NCBI GenBank assembly: GCA_018262985.1
Contig: JADFDI010000005.1
Span: 1-64,000 of the forward strand
Reading direction: 5' to 3'
DNA: 64,000 bases
Source of the DNA: Spirochaetota bacterium
GTDB taxonomy: Bacteria; Spirochaetota; Spirochaetia; Treponematales; UBA12059
The first letter of the stretch is position 1. Each line of letters opens with the position of its first letter. This document shows, one piece after another, positions 49,325-57,787 of the stretch. The notes under the pieces were generated by a model. It did not search any database. It had not been told where the DNA came from and saw nothing but the letters and a program-made list of their open reading frames with translations. The position numbers and the translations under genes are program-made.

Positions 49325-50209
49325 TCAGATCCTGCCCTCTTTATATAGAAGATACAGGGCTTGGGTACCGAGCTCGCCCTTCCCTTCCTTTTCGACGAGC
49401 CCGAAAAGGCGCTCGGCTAGTTCGAGCAGGGGCAACGAAAGCTTCATGGCCTTCGCCGAGTCCAGAGCGATGCGAAGGTCCTTGAGGAAATGCTTGGCGT
49501 AGAAGCCCGGCGCGAAATTCCCGTCGAGCACGCGGGGCATCATGCTCGAGAGCTGCCACGATCCCGCGGAGCCGGAGGAGACGCTCTCGAGGACCCGCCG
49601 CGGATCGAGCCCCGCGGCCTGGGCATAAACCATCGATTCGATGGCCCCCGTGAGGTTCCCGGCGATGACGATCTGGTTGGCCATCTTGGTGTGCTGGCCT
49701 GAACCGGCCGGGCCCTGGAGTATGACGGTCTTTCCGAGGACGCGGAGCAAGGGCTCGACTTCGGCGAAGTCCTCCTTGTCGCCGCCGACCATTATGGTCA
49801 AGGTGGCGTTCCGGGCGCCCAGGTCGCCGCCGGAGACAGGAGCGTCCAGCGCGCGCAGGCCGGCCGCCCGGGCCGCGTCGTGGATCCGCCGCGCCAGGTC
49901 GGGTCGGCTCGTGGTCGTATCGATCAGGATGAGGCCCTCGCGGCCGTTCGCGACCAGTCCGCTGGAACCGAAATAGACTTCATCGACGTCCTTCGGATAG
50001 CCGACCATGGTGAAGACGACATCGCACTCGCGGGCGAGCTCCGCGGGCGTCGCGTGCCATACCGCGCCGGCATCCACGAGGGCCTTGGCCTTCTCCGGCG
50101 TCCGCGTGAAGACGTGGAGTGATGCCCCGGCAGCCATCAGGTGGCCGGCCATGGGTTCGCCCATCACGCCGAGACCGACAAAGCCGACTTTGGTTCCCTT
50201 GGGTTCCAT
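49325..50209 (-). CDS. Beta-hydroxyacid dehydrogenase (HIBADH family)
   Basis: 294 residues from ATG 50209, with GAGGAGG upstream. NAD-binding VGFVGLGVMGEPMAGHLMAAGA; substrate-binding DAPVSGGDLGARNATLTIMVGG; catalytic lysine block GSGQHTKMANQIVIAGNLTG. Could be 3-hydroxyisobutyrate, tartronate semialdehyde or a related beta-hydroxyacid reductase; substrate not determined. Overlaps or touches the DUF2804 gene, so the two are probably an operon. Confidence 0.85.
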   Translation of the reverse strand: MEPKGTKVGFVGLGVMGEPMAGHLMAAGASLHVFTRTPEKAKALVDAGAVWHATPAELARECDVVFTMVGYPKDVDEVYFGSSGLVANGREGLILIDTTTSRPDLARRIHDAARAAGLRALDAPVSGGDLGARNATLTIMVGGDKEDFAEVEPLLRVLGKTVILQGPAGSGQHTKMANQIVIAGNLTGAIESMVYAQAAGLDPRRVLESVSSGSAGSWQLSSMMPRVLDGNFAPGFYAKHFLKDLRIALDSAKAMKLSLPLLELAERLFGLVEKEGKGELGTQALYLLYKEGRI

Positions 50210-50313
50210 CCGAGACCTCCTCGCGACCGACGCGGACAGATTACCACGGCACGTGGTCCTGTTCAAGTTTGGCACACACCGTCAACGAATCGGCAATAAC
50301 GAATGTCTATTCA

Positions 50314-50342
50314 TTGAAAAGGCCGCGGCCCTTGTCTATATT
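50314..50342 (+). promoter_or_regulatory. Promoter of the RND efflux operon
   Basis: TTGAAA (50314-50319), 17-base spacer, TATATT (50337-50342). The predicted transcript would begin near the AGGAGG at 50346-50351. Confidence 0.75.
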
Positions 50343-50359
50343 CTCAGGAGGAGCCTCGA

Positions 50360-50383
50360 ATGTCGACAACGGTCCTTCCATGA
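50360..50383 (+). CDS. Seven-codon leader frame before the RND operon
   Basis: ATG at 50360, eight bases after AGGAGG (50346-50351), reads MSTTVLP and stops at TGA 50381-50383, which overlaps the ATG of the membrane-fusion gene (ATGA). The strong ribosome binding site serves this mini-frame, not the main gene, so translation of the pump gene may depend on termination and restart. Confidence 0.55.
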   Translation: MSTTVLP

Positions 50384-51459
50384 AGCGCGGTCTTTCTCCG
50401 GGCAAGCTCGCGGCGATCATCGTTCTCGCCCTCATACTCGCTTCCTCGATCTGGGCGCGCGTATCCGCCGCCAGGAAGGTCGCCCCTCCACCCGAACAGG
50501 TCGCCATGCCGGTTCGGGTCGAAGAGCCCCGCTACGCGCCCCTGGTCAAGGAGTTGCGGCTCAACGCCTTCATCGAGAGCGACTCCATGGTGACGGTCCT
50601 CCCCCTCGTCTCGGGAATGCTCCAGGAGTTGTCGGTAGACGTCGGCCAAGCCGTTTCCAAGGGCCAGGTCGTGGCGCGCATCGACGCGGCCCGTTACGAG
50701 CTCCAGCTCAGGCAGGCCGAGGCCGCCTGGCTTTCCGCCAAAGGAACCTTCGAACGGATAGAGCAGCTTTTCCAGGCCGGGGCGGCCAGCCAACAGAGCT
50801 ACGACCAGGCCCGCGGCCAGTTCGACGCCTACCTCTCCCAGTACGAACTCGCCAGGCTTCAGCTCGAGTACGCGACCGTGCGGAGTCCGCTCGACGGCGT
50901 CGTCCTCGTCCGACACCTGACCGTCGGCTCCATAGCCGCGCCGGAACGCCCGCTGCTCACCATCGGCGACCTATCCCGGCTCGTGGTCAGGGCCCGCGTG
51001 CCGGAGCGCTACTACGCCGATTTCGGCAAGCCGGAGAACGGCGTGGAAGCCCGCGTCGAGCGCCCCGGCGGTGAATCGTACGCGGCGCGGCTCGCTTCCG
51101 TCAGTCCCTTCGTCTCCCCGGAGAACCGGACCTTCGAGGCCGCCTGCGAGCTCGCCGAAGGCCTGGAAACGCTGCGCCCCGGCATGTCGGTAGTGGCGGT
51201 ATTCTCGCTGGCCAGGAAGGACGGGGCATGGTCGCTACCCTTCGACGCGCTGGCGGGAGAAACCGGCCTCTGGTACGTGGAAGGCGACGGCTCGGGATAC
51301 TCGATCGCGCGCCGGCTGTCAATCGAACCCGGATTCTCCACCGACGACCGCTTCGAAGTTCCGGGCGCCTACTCCGATCATCGCTTCATCGTCGAAGGCC
51401 AGCACTTCCTCAAGGATGGATCGCCGGTCCGGATCATCGGTGAACGGGCGACCCGATGA
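50380..51459 (+). CDS. RND efflux periplasmic membrane-fusion protein
   Basis: 359 residues: N-terminal membrane anchor (LAAIIVLALILASSIWA), barrel-sandwich/lipoyl part (VSGMLQELSVDVGQAVSKGQVVARID), alpha-helical hairpin (YELQLRQAEAAWLSAKGTFERIEQLFQAGAASQQSYDQARGQFDAYLSQYELARLQLEYATVRSPLDGVV), then beta-barrel domains. Links the inner-membrane pump to the TolC-like channel. Overlaps the pump gene by four bases. Confidence 0.92.
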   Translation: MKRGLSPGKLAAIIVLALILASSIWARVSAARKVAPPPEQVAMPVRVEEPRYAPLVKELRLNAFIESDSMVTVLPLVSGMLQELSVDVGQAVSKGQVVARIDAARYELQLRQAEAAWLSAKGTFERIEQLFQAGAASQQSYDQARGQFDAYLSQYELARLQLEYATVRSPLDGVVLVRHLTVGSIAAPERPLLTIGDLSRLVVRARVPERYYADFGKPENGVEARVERPGGESYAARLASVSPFVSPENRTFEAACELAEGLETLRPGMSVVAVFSLARKDGAWSLPFDALAGETGLWYVEGDGSGYSIARRLSIEPGFSTDDRFEVPGAYSDHRFIVEGQHFLKDGSPVRIIGERATR

Positions 51460-54400
51460 AGCTGGCCGACTTCTCGATCCGTCATCCGGCCATCGTCGGG
51501 ATAGTCCTGATATCCCTGGTGGTATTCGCCGGCATTTCCTACATCTCCCTGAACCGCGAGATGATTCCGCCGGTCGGGTTGCCCCAGGCGACAGTCCTGG
51601 CCACCTACCCAGGCGCCGACGCCCGCGAGATTGAACGGACCGTGACCCGACCGATCGAAAACCAACTCTCCACCCTGGCCGGCGTCTCCGCCCTCACTTC
51701 GACGAGCAAGGATTCCTATGCGATCGTGAGCATGGAATTCCGCGACGGCTCGGACGTCTACCAAAAGCTGCCCCAAATCCGCGAGTTGTTGAACGCCATC
51801 GTGGATTCGCTCCCCGACGGGCTCTCCGGAGCGCCCGAAATCATCGTCAGCGAGGCGTCCGGCCTGCTTCCGATCTTTTCCGCGCTCGTCGATTCCGGGA
51901 TCGAAGCGGTGGCGCTGGCCAAGCGCATCGAGGACGACCTCGTCCCCCGTCTGGCGCGCATCGCCGGAGTCTCCAAGGTCAACGTCCGGGGTGGAGCCGA
52001 GCGGCGCGTGCGCGTGGATCTCGACCTGGCCCGCCTCGAATCCCGCGGCATATCGCCGATCGCCGTCTATGAAGCCTTGCGCTACGCGAACGTCAACATA
52101 CCCGCCGGACGGGCCGACTGGCGGGGTTCCCGCCTTTCGCTCACCAGCCGCGGCGCGTTCTCGAGCCTCGACGAGGCCGGCGGCATGGTGGTCGGCTTCA
52201 AGGACGGCTCGTCGATCTACTTGAGGGACGTCGCGGAAATCCGCTACGAGGTGGTTCCTCCGGAGTTCCGCGCGCGTTCGGGCGGAAAGGACCTGGTCGT
52301 CGTCGACGTGCTCAAGCGGGAGGACGGAAACTCCATAGAAATCGTCGCCGCCGCCCGCGAGGAGCTCGACGCGTTCACGGCCCGGCTCGGCGGACTGGCC
52401 GAATGGCGCACCATCACGGACCAGGGGGAGACGACCGAGGCCTCGCTCGCCGTCGTGATGCGCAGCGCCGGCATGGGCATCCTCCTCGCCGTCCTCGTGA
52501 TCTTCCTGTTCCTCCACGACTGGCGCGTCACCCTGATCATCGGCGCGAGCATCCCGCTGTCGATACTCCTCGCGGTCATCGGCATGCGGCTCTCCGGACA
52601 GACCCTCAACCTGCTTTCCCTCTCGGGGATCACCGTCGCCATCGGCATGATCGTGGACGCATCGATCGTGGTATTGGAAAATTCCTGGAGCTGGTACCTC
52701 CGGGTCGGAGAACGGAAGCTGGCCGCCAGCAAAGGCGCCGGCGAGGTCGGTTCAGCCGTCCTGGCGAGCACCATCACCTCGATCGCCGTTTTCGCGCCGC
52801 TCGCCTTCCTCGGCGGAATAATCGGCATCATCATGAAAGACCTTTCACTTACGATCGTCTACGCGCTTTCGGCGTCGGCGCTGGTCGCGCTCGTGGTCGT
52901 ACCCTTCCTGTTCACGAAACTCCTGCGGGAGGGCGGACCCTCGGAAAAGCCCCCCGCCATTCGCCGCTTCGAAGACTCCATCGACCGGATGCTTGCCTGG
53001 CTGGAGCGCGCCTACGGCCGCATGCTCGAGATCGCCCTAAGGGAAAAACGGCTCACGGTCGCGTTCTCCGTCTCGGTGCTCGCCGCCAGCGTGCTATTGC
53101 TCGGAACGCTCGAGGTTTCCTTCATTCCGCCCACCGACACCGGCGAGTTCGAACTGCACGTCCGCATGCCTTCCGGCTACTCCCTCGACCGGAGCACCGC
53201 CAAAATGGACGAGATCGATGCTTTGGTTTCCGGGCTGGTGCCGGAAATCGAGGCGGCGGCGTATTACGTCGGAGCGTCGAGCGCCCTCGCGATCGCGGGA
53301 TCGCCGGACCAAGGCTTCGCCCGCATCCGCCTGGTCCCGACGGCCGATCGCGAACGCACCGTGCACGAGATCATCACGGTCGTACGCGAGGCGCTCAAGC
53401 GCGAAACGAAGGACGCGGAAGTCGCGGTGCTCAACGGCGGCTTCGATTCGCTCATCGCCCTGGCCACGGGCGGTCAAGGATTCCGGCTCGCCTTCGTCGG
53501 CTCCGACATCGACCGGACCACGCAGGCCGCCGCCGCCGTGGAGCTCCTGCTGGCCCAGGATCCGGACGTCGTGAAGACCGAACTATCGGTCGACCTTTCC
53601 CGCCGGCAGCTGTACGCGGATTTTTCCCAGCGTGCGATGGCGACCCTGGGCATTACCCCGTACGAGGCGGGACTCACCGCCCGGCTGCTCTTCACCGGTA
53701 TGGAGGCGGGCGAATTCAGCGGCCCGGACGGAGCGTTGCCCATCGTAGTCACGTCACCCCTTTCCGACAGCCCCCTGCCCGCCGACACTCTGGATCGGAT
53801 ATCGCTGGTGACGCAGGACGGCCGGGTGGTGCGGTTCGCCGCTTTCTCCGACCTGGTGGACGAGGCCGGCATTTCGAGCATCTCGAAACGGAACCGCGCG
53901 GTCACCGTGGTTTTGACCGGGTACCTCGTCGGAGAGGACCAGTCCGGAGTCTCCAAGCGCATGGATGAAGCGCTCGCCACCCTCGAGCTGCCCGCGGGCG
54001 TGAGCATCGAGAAGACCGGCACCAACGAGCTGATCGGCGATTCGCTTTCCAGCCTGACCCTGATCATGGCGATCAGCATCTTCCTCGTCTACGCGGTCAT
54101 GGTCATCCAGTTCGAGCGATTCGCCCAACCCCTCGTCATCATGATTTCGGTCCCGTTCATCCTCATCGGCGTGGTCGGCGGCCTCCTGCTTTTCGGATCA
54201 GCGCTCTCCATCATCGCCATGCTCGGTTTGATCACTCTCGGCGGAACGGTGGTGAACAACGCCATCGTCATGGTCGACTATACCAACCTGCTTCGCCGAA
54301 GGGACGGGACGGAGCTCGGCGCCGCCATCCTCCAAGGGGCGACGAGCCGCCTCAAACCCATACTCATGACCTCGCTGACCACCATAGTCGGCGTCCTGCC

Positions 54401-54563
54401 GATGGCCTTCGCGCGCGGTGACGGCTCGGAGGTGTACGCACCGCTCGGTCAGGCGATCCTCGCCGGACTGAGCACCAGCACGCTCATTACGCTGTTCGTC
54501 GTTCCGGTCCTCTACGAGGTCGTGGAACGCCGAACGGCCAAGCTCAAGGAGACGACCCCATGA
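51456..54563 (+). CDS. RND efflux transporter (AcrB/HAE family)
   Basis: 1035 residues with twelve predicted TM segments in two repeated halves and large periplasmic loops. The N-terminal motif FSIRHPAIVGIVLISLVVFAG and YPGADAREIERTVTRPIENQL are RND signatures. In TM4 the AcrB-like DD pair reads IGMIVDASIVVLENSW, with one Asp and Ala. The second half has LGGTVVNNAIVMVDYTNLLRR and TSLTTIVGVLPMAFARGDGSE. Proton-driven export; substrate unknown. Confidence 0.93.
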   Translation: MKLADFSIRHPAIVGIVLISLVVFAGISYISLNREMIPPVGLPQATVLATYPGADAREIERTVTRPIENQLSTLAGVSALTSTSKDSYAIVSMEFRDGSDVYQKLPQIRELLNAIVDSLPDGLSGAPEIIVSEASGLLPIFSALVDSGIEAVALAKRIEDDLVPRLARIAGVSKVNVRGGAERRVRVDLDLARLESRGISPIAVYEALRYANVNIPAGRADWRGSRLSLTSRGAFSSLDEAGGMVVGFKDGSSIYLRDVAEIRYEVVPPEFRARSGGKDLVVVDVLKREDGNSIEIVAAAREELDAFTARLGGLAEWRTITDQGETTEASLAVVMRSAGMGILLAVLVIFLFLHDWRVTLIIGASIPLSILLAVIGMRLSGQTLNLLSLSGITVAIGMIVDASIVVLENSWSWYLRVGERKLAASKGAGEVGSAVLASTITSIAVFAPLAFLGGIIGIIMKDLSLTIVYALSASALVALVVVPFLFTKLLREGGPSEKPPAIRRFEDSIDRMLAWLERAYGRMLEIALREKRLTVAFSVSVLAASVLLLGTLEVSFIPPTDTGEFELHVRMPSGYSLDRSTAKMDEIDALVSGLVPEIEAAAYYVGASSALAIAGSPDQGFARIRLVPTADRERTVHEIITVVREALKRETKDAEVAVLNGGFDSLIALATGGQGFRLAFVGSDIDRTTQAAAAVELLLAQDPDVVKTELSVDLSRRQLYADFSQRAMATLGITPYEAGLTARLLFTGMEAGEFSGPDGALPIVVTSPLSDSPLPADTLDRISLVTQDGRVVRFAAFSDLVDEAGISSISKRNRAVTVVLTGYLVGEDQSGVSKRMDEALATLELPAGVSIEKTGTNELIGDSLSSLTLIMAISIFLVYAVMVIQFERFAQPLVIMISVPFILIGVVGGLLLFGSALSIIAMLGLITLGGTVVNNAIVMVDYTNLLRRRDGTELGAAILQGATSRLKPILMTSLTTIVGVLPMAFARGDGSEVYAPLGQAILAGLSTSTLITLFVVPVLYEVVERRTAKLKETTP

Positions 54564-55900
54564 AATCCCGGTTCCCGATCTTCCCCGCGATCGCGGCGGC
54601 GGCGCTCGCGCTGGCGTCGTGTTCCTCGGTCTTCACCGCGTCGCTGTCAGGTCGGCTGGTCGACCGGGAGATCTACGAGGCCGACGACGGGGCGAACGCG
54701 GCCATCTCCGAGGCGGCCATCTATCTATATATGGAAGAAACCGAGCGCTCCACGGACCTTTCCGCCTGGGACGGAACGGACGCCACGCTGCCCGACGGAT
54801 CCGGCGCCGACTACCGCTGGTTCGCGAGCACGACGTCCGACGAGCAAGGGGATTTCCAGTTCACCGGTATCATTTGGGAGAACCTGTTTCCCGAATTCGG
54901 CAAGACCGCCGACCGCAAGGAGGTCTTCCTCCTCTTCCACCACCCACGCTACGGACTGGTCCCCAACAAGGTCCCCGTCTACGTCCTCTCGGACTCGACC
55001 TACCGCGCGGGCATCATCAAGCTGGAGGACCGGTACAACGTCCAGTCGATCAGGGGGCAAGTCCTGGACCATGACAAGGAGCTTGACGTCGCGGATTCCG
55101 ACGACGGACTCGCTAACGCCACGGTCGCGATCTACGTGGCGGAAGAATGGACTTATGACGACACCGGAACCATCGCGACCGCGACATTCCCGAGGAATCC
55201 GACCGCGCTCGTCACGACGGACGCGGATGGATGGTGGAACCGGGAGATCTCCTTCCGGAAAGTCCCGTCCGATGCCGACGATCATGAATCCACGATAGTC
55301 CGCCTCGTTTTCTCCCGCGAACAATGGACGGCCGACGCCACTACCGATCCGGACGACATTCGAGCCGCTCCGGAGGATTTCGATCGCGATGGCGAGGAGG
55401 AACACTTCTACGAGTCAGGCTCGACGACCGGAGACTCCGAGCTAGTGGTTTCCGACTCACGTTCCGATGGTTATCCCGTGACTCTCGCGGCGGTCACGAT
55501 GCGGCGCGACGCGTTCACCGGCGCCATCGAGGGGCGGCTGTTCATCGACGACGGCGGGACCTCGGGCATTGCCGCGGACGGCATCAAGCAAGCATCGGAA
55601 TCGTGGGTCGATGGCGACGGACAGTCGGTGGAGCTCTATGTCGGCCATGAGGCCGCGCCCGATCCGGCGACGACCGAGCCCGACGACACGACTACGACCT
55701 TCCTGCGCGAAACCGAGACCCAGCTCGAACACGGCTACTTCCGGTTCCAGAATATCGAATGGGCGCGCGGCGACGCGACGAGCGAACCCAAGCCGGATTA
55801 CGGCACGATCACGCTGTGGATCCGCGTATCGACTACCTTCCGGGGTCCGTTCATCATCCGCTCCGATCGCACGACTTCGCTGTCCGTGGCGGATGAATGA
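54560..55900 (+). CDS. Lipoprotein encoded in the RND operon, unknown function
   Basis: 446 residues with a lipobox (ALALASCSS, cysteine about 21) and a long extracytoplasmic part with repeated beta-rich, Asp/Thr-rich units that look Ig- or carboxypeptidase-regulatory-like (ASLSGRLVDREIYEADDGANAAISEAAIYLYMEE; SIRGQVLDHDKELDVADSDDGLANATVAIYVAEEW; GAIEGRLFIDDGGTSGIAADGIKQA). Three such GxxxGxLxD units start near 30, 162 and 312. Start overlaps the RND stop by four bases (ATGA). Not a usual efflux component; possibly an accessory envelope protein. Confidence 0.65.
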   Translation: MKSRFPIFPAIAAAALALASCSSVFTASLSGRLVDREIYEADDGANAAISEAAIYLYMEETERSTDLSAWDGTDATLPDGSGADYRWFASTTSDEQGDFQFTGIIWENLFPEFGKTADRKEVFLLFHHPRYGLVPNKVPVYVLSDSTYRAGIIKLEDRYNVQSIRGQVLDHDKELDVADSDDGLANATVAIYVAEEWTYDDTGTIATATFPRNPTALVTTDADGWWNREISFRKVPSDADDHESTIVRLVFSREQWTADATTDPDDIRAAPEDFDRDGEEEHFYESGSTTGDSELVVSDSRSDGYPVTLAAVTMRRDAFTGAIEGRLFIDDGGTSGIAADGIKQASESWVDGDGQSVELYVGHEAAPDPATTEPDDTTTTFLRETETQLEHGYFRFQNIEWARGDATSEPKPDYGTITLWIRVSTTFRGPFIIRSDRTTSLSVADE

Positions 55901-55910
55901 GAAAACCGGG

Positions 55911-57401
55911 ATGAAGACTACGCGCCACCCGACGGTCTTGCTTGCGCTGCTGGTCGTCCTGGGCCACGCCAACGCGCAGGCGGACGAAGGCAAACTGGAG
56001 TCCGCGACGTTCGAGATCGCCGACCGGTACCTGTTTTCGCTCGATTTCAAGACTCCTTTCCATCCGGCCACCTTGGCCGCGCCACCAGCGTCCGATGACG
56101 GAATGGCGCCCTGGTCCGCCTCGGAGCTGGCATCCCTCGTCGAACTTCGCAATCCGACGCTGGCCGCGGCGCGGGCGGGGCTCCGGGCGAGCGAAGCCGA
56201 CCTCGCGCTCGCCCGATCCGCCCGCCTGCCGCGCCTCGACGCGAGCGTCTCCGGAACGCTGATCGGGAACCCGGTCGGACCGGTCTCCATCGGCGCCGGA
56301 ACGCTCGGCGAGTACGCGGGCACGCCGCTTCCCGCGGAGGACCTCAGGGTCTACGACGGTCAGGAACCATCCTGGTACGTCTTCAAGCTGATCGGCGACC
56401 AGCCGCTCGTCACATGGGGAAAGATTCCCGCGGCCGTCGACATGGCGCGAGCCGGCGTGGGCGCCGCGGTCCTCCTGTACGAGAAGGCGCGAAGGGAAGC
56501 CCGATTGGAACTCGGGGGGACTCTCGACGCGCTCGCGGTCGTCGTGGAACTTTCATTCGTGCTTGATGCCCAAACGGCCATCGCCGACCGTCTCGTCTTC
56601 ATCGGCGAACGGAGCGCCGACGCGGGCTTCATCACCGGAGCGGAGGTTCTCGAGGCGCGGATCGCGGCCAAGGAGCTGGATGCGGCCCGCGCTGAGCTGG
56701 CGAACCGTCGGGAAGGGCTCCTCCAGCGGATCCGCTCGCTCTGCGAGTTGCCCGGTCTTTCCCTGGAGGATCTCGAGCTTCCCGCGCCGGCCGCGAGAGC
56801 GCCCCGCTTCGATCCCGCCGTGGTGATTGAGATGGCCAGGATCGGCGCGCTGGACCTGGGGCTCGTCGCGGCGCTCGAGTCCGCCCGAGGCGCGGCCCGC
56901 GACCTGGCCGCCGCGAAGAAGCCCTGGCTTCCGGACCTGGGGCTTCGCGTCGAACTCTCGTACCAAGGCGCCCGTTTCCCCTTCCTCGAGACGGACTGGT
57001 TCCGGCAGGACGACTGGAGCCTCAACCTGAGCCTCGGCACCTCGTCTCGGATATTCGACGGCGGGGAAGCCAAGGCCAAGCTCGCCAAGGCGGACGCCGA
57101 ACTGGCCGAGGCGACGGCTCGCGCGGAAGAAGCGCGGCTCGGCGTCGACGGGTTCATCCGCACCGCGAGCCTCGAACTCGAACTCGCGCGCGTCCGGCTC
57201 GAATATGCCGCGCTCAAGCTTTCCGGCCATCGCGAGACCGTAAAGCGCATGGGCGCGGAACTCCTCGCCGGCGCGGGCATGGAAGCGGAGTGGCTCCGCT
57301 CCTTGCTCGACACCCTCGCGACGGTGGCTGACGGGTGGACCCGTCTGTCGGAGTATCGAGCCGCGCTCTGGAAGCTGGAAGCCTTGCTGCCAAACCCGTA
57401 G
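55911..57401 (+). CDS. TolC-family outer membrane efflux protein
   Basis: 496 residues from ATG 55911 (signal peptide MKTTRHPTVLLALLVVLGHA); ATG 55893 also fits and overlaps the preceding stop. Two long helical OEP repeats: LRNPTLAAARAGLRASEADLALARSARLPRLDASV near 75-110 and AAKKPWLPDLGLRVELSYQG / GGEAKAKLAKADAELAEATARAEEARLGVDGFIRTASLELE in the second half. Outer-membrane channel of the pump; last gene of the operon. Confidence 0.88.
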   Translation: MKTTRHPTVLLALLVVLGHANAQADEGKLESATFEIADRYLFSLDFKTPFHPATLAAPPASDDGMAPWSASELASLVELRNPTLAAARAGLRASEADLALARSARLPRLDASVSGTLIGNPVGPVSIGAGTLGEYAGTPLPAEDLRVYDGQEPSWYVFKLIGDQPLVTWGKIPAAVDMARAGVGAAVLLYEKARREARLELGGTLDALAVVVELSFVLDAQTAIADRLVFIGERSADAGFITGAEVLEARIAAKELDAARAELANRREGLLQRIRSLCELPGLSLEDLELPAPAARAPRFDPAVVIEMARIGALDLGLVAALESARGAARDLAAAKKPWLPDLGLRVELSYQGARFPFLETDWFRQDDWSLNLSLGTSSRIFDGGEAKAKLAKADAELAEATARAEEARLGVDGFIRTASLELELARVRLEYAALKLSGHRETVKRMGAELLAGAGMEAEWLRSLLDTLATVADGWTRLSEYRAALWKLEALLPNP

Positions 57402-57486
57402 CGGGCCACGCCGCGGCGTGGGGCGATCCAGATTCTCGAACGGGGACAGAGCTTTCATACCCCCGCGGCCTTCGGGGAAGGAGCTC

Positions 57487-57516
57487 TTGCACTCCCCGCG
57501 GCCCTCGCGCTATCGT
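57487..57516 (+). promoter_or_regulatory. Possible promoter of the cobalamin uptake operon
   Basis: TTGCAC (57487-57492), 18-base spacer, TATCGT (57511-57516), placing the start a few bases before the riboswitch. Confidence 0.55.
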
Positions 57517-57526
57517 GACGACATAT

Positions 57527-57752
57527 CCTCGGGTGCCCCGACCCGCGCGTTGCGCGGCATGGGGTGAAAAGGGAAAACGGTGAGCGCCTCGCGGCGCGAT
57601 TCCGTTGCAGCCCCCGCTACTGTGAACGGCGACAAGCAGGAACGACACCACTGGACCGGAATCGGTCCGGGAAGGGTTCCTGCGGGATTTCCGGTCGGCT
57701 CGACGCCGATCGGGAGAATCCGCGCCGCGAGCCAGGAGACCTGCCCGTGGAA
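57527..57752 (+). ncRNA. Cobalamin riboswitch
   Basis: Conserved elements in order: GGGTGAAAAGGGAAAACGGTGAG near 57562-57584, GTTGCAGCCCCCGCTACTGT near 57604-57623, ACACCACTGG near 57644-57653, GGGAAGGGTTCC near 57669-57680, and the B12 box GCGAGCCAGGAGACCTGCC (57727-57745). It lies about 40 bases before the btuF-like ATG, so cobalamin should repress the uptake operon. Confidence 0.95.
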
Positions 57753-57787
57753 GCGTTTTCCGACTCTTCGGAGGGAGGAGGAGGACC

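Noticed and set aside
57402-57486. Considered the GGGGACAGA motif after the TolC-like gene as a regulatory site
   Set aside because: It fits the dispersed repeat family and shows no pairing with the riboswitch, so no separate regulatory role is claimed.
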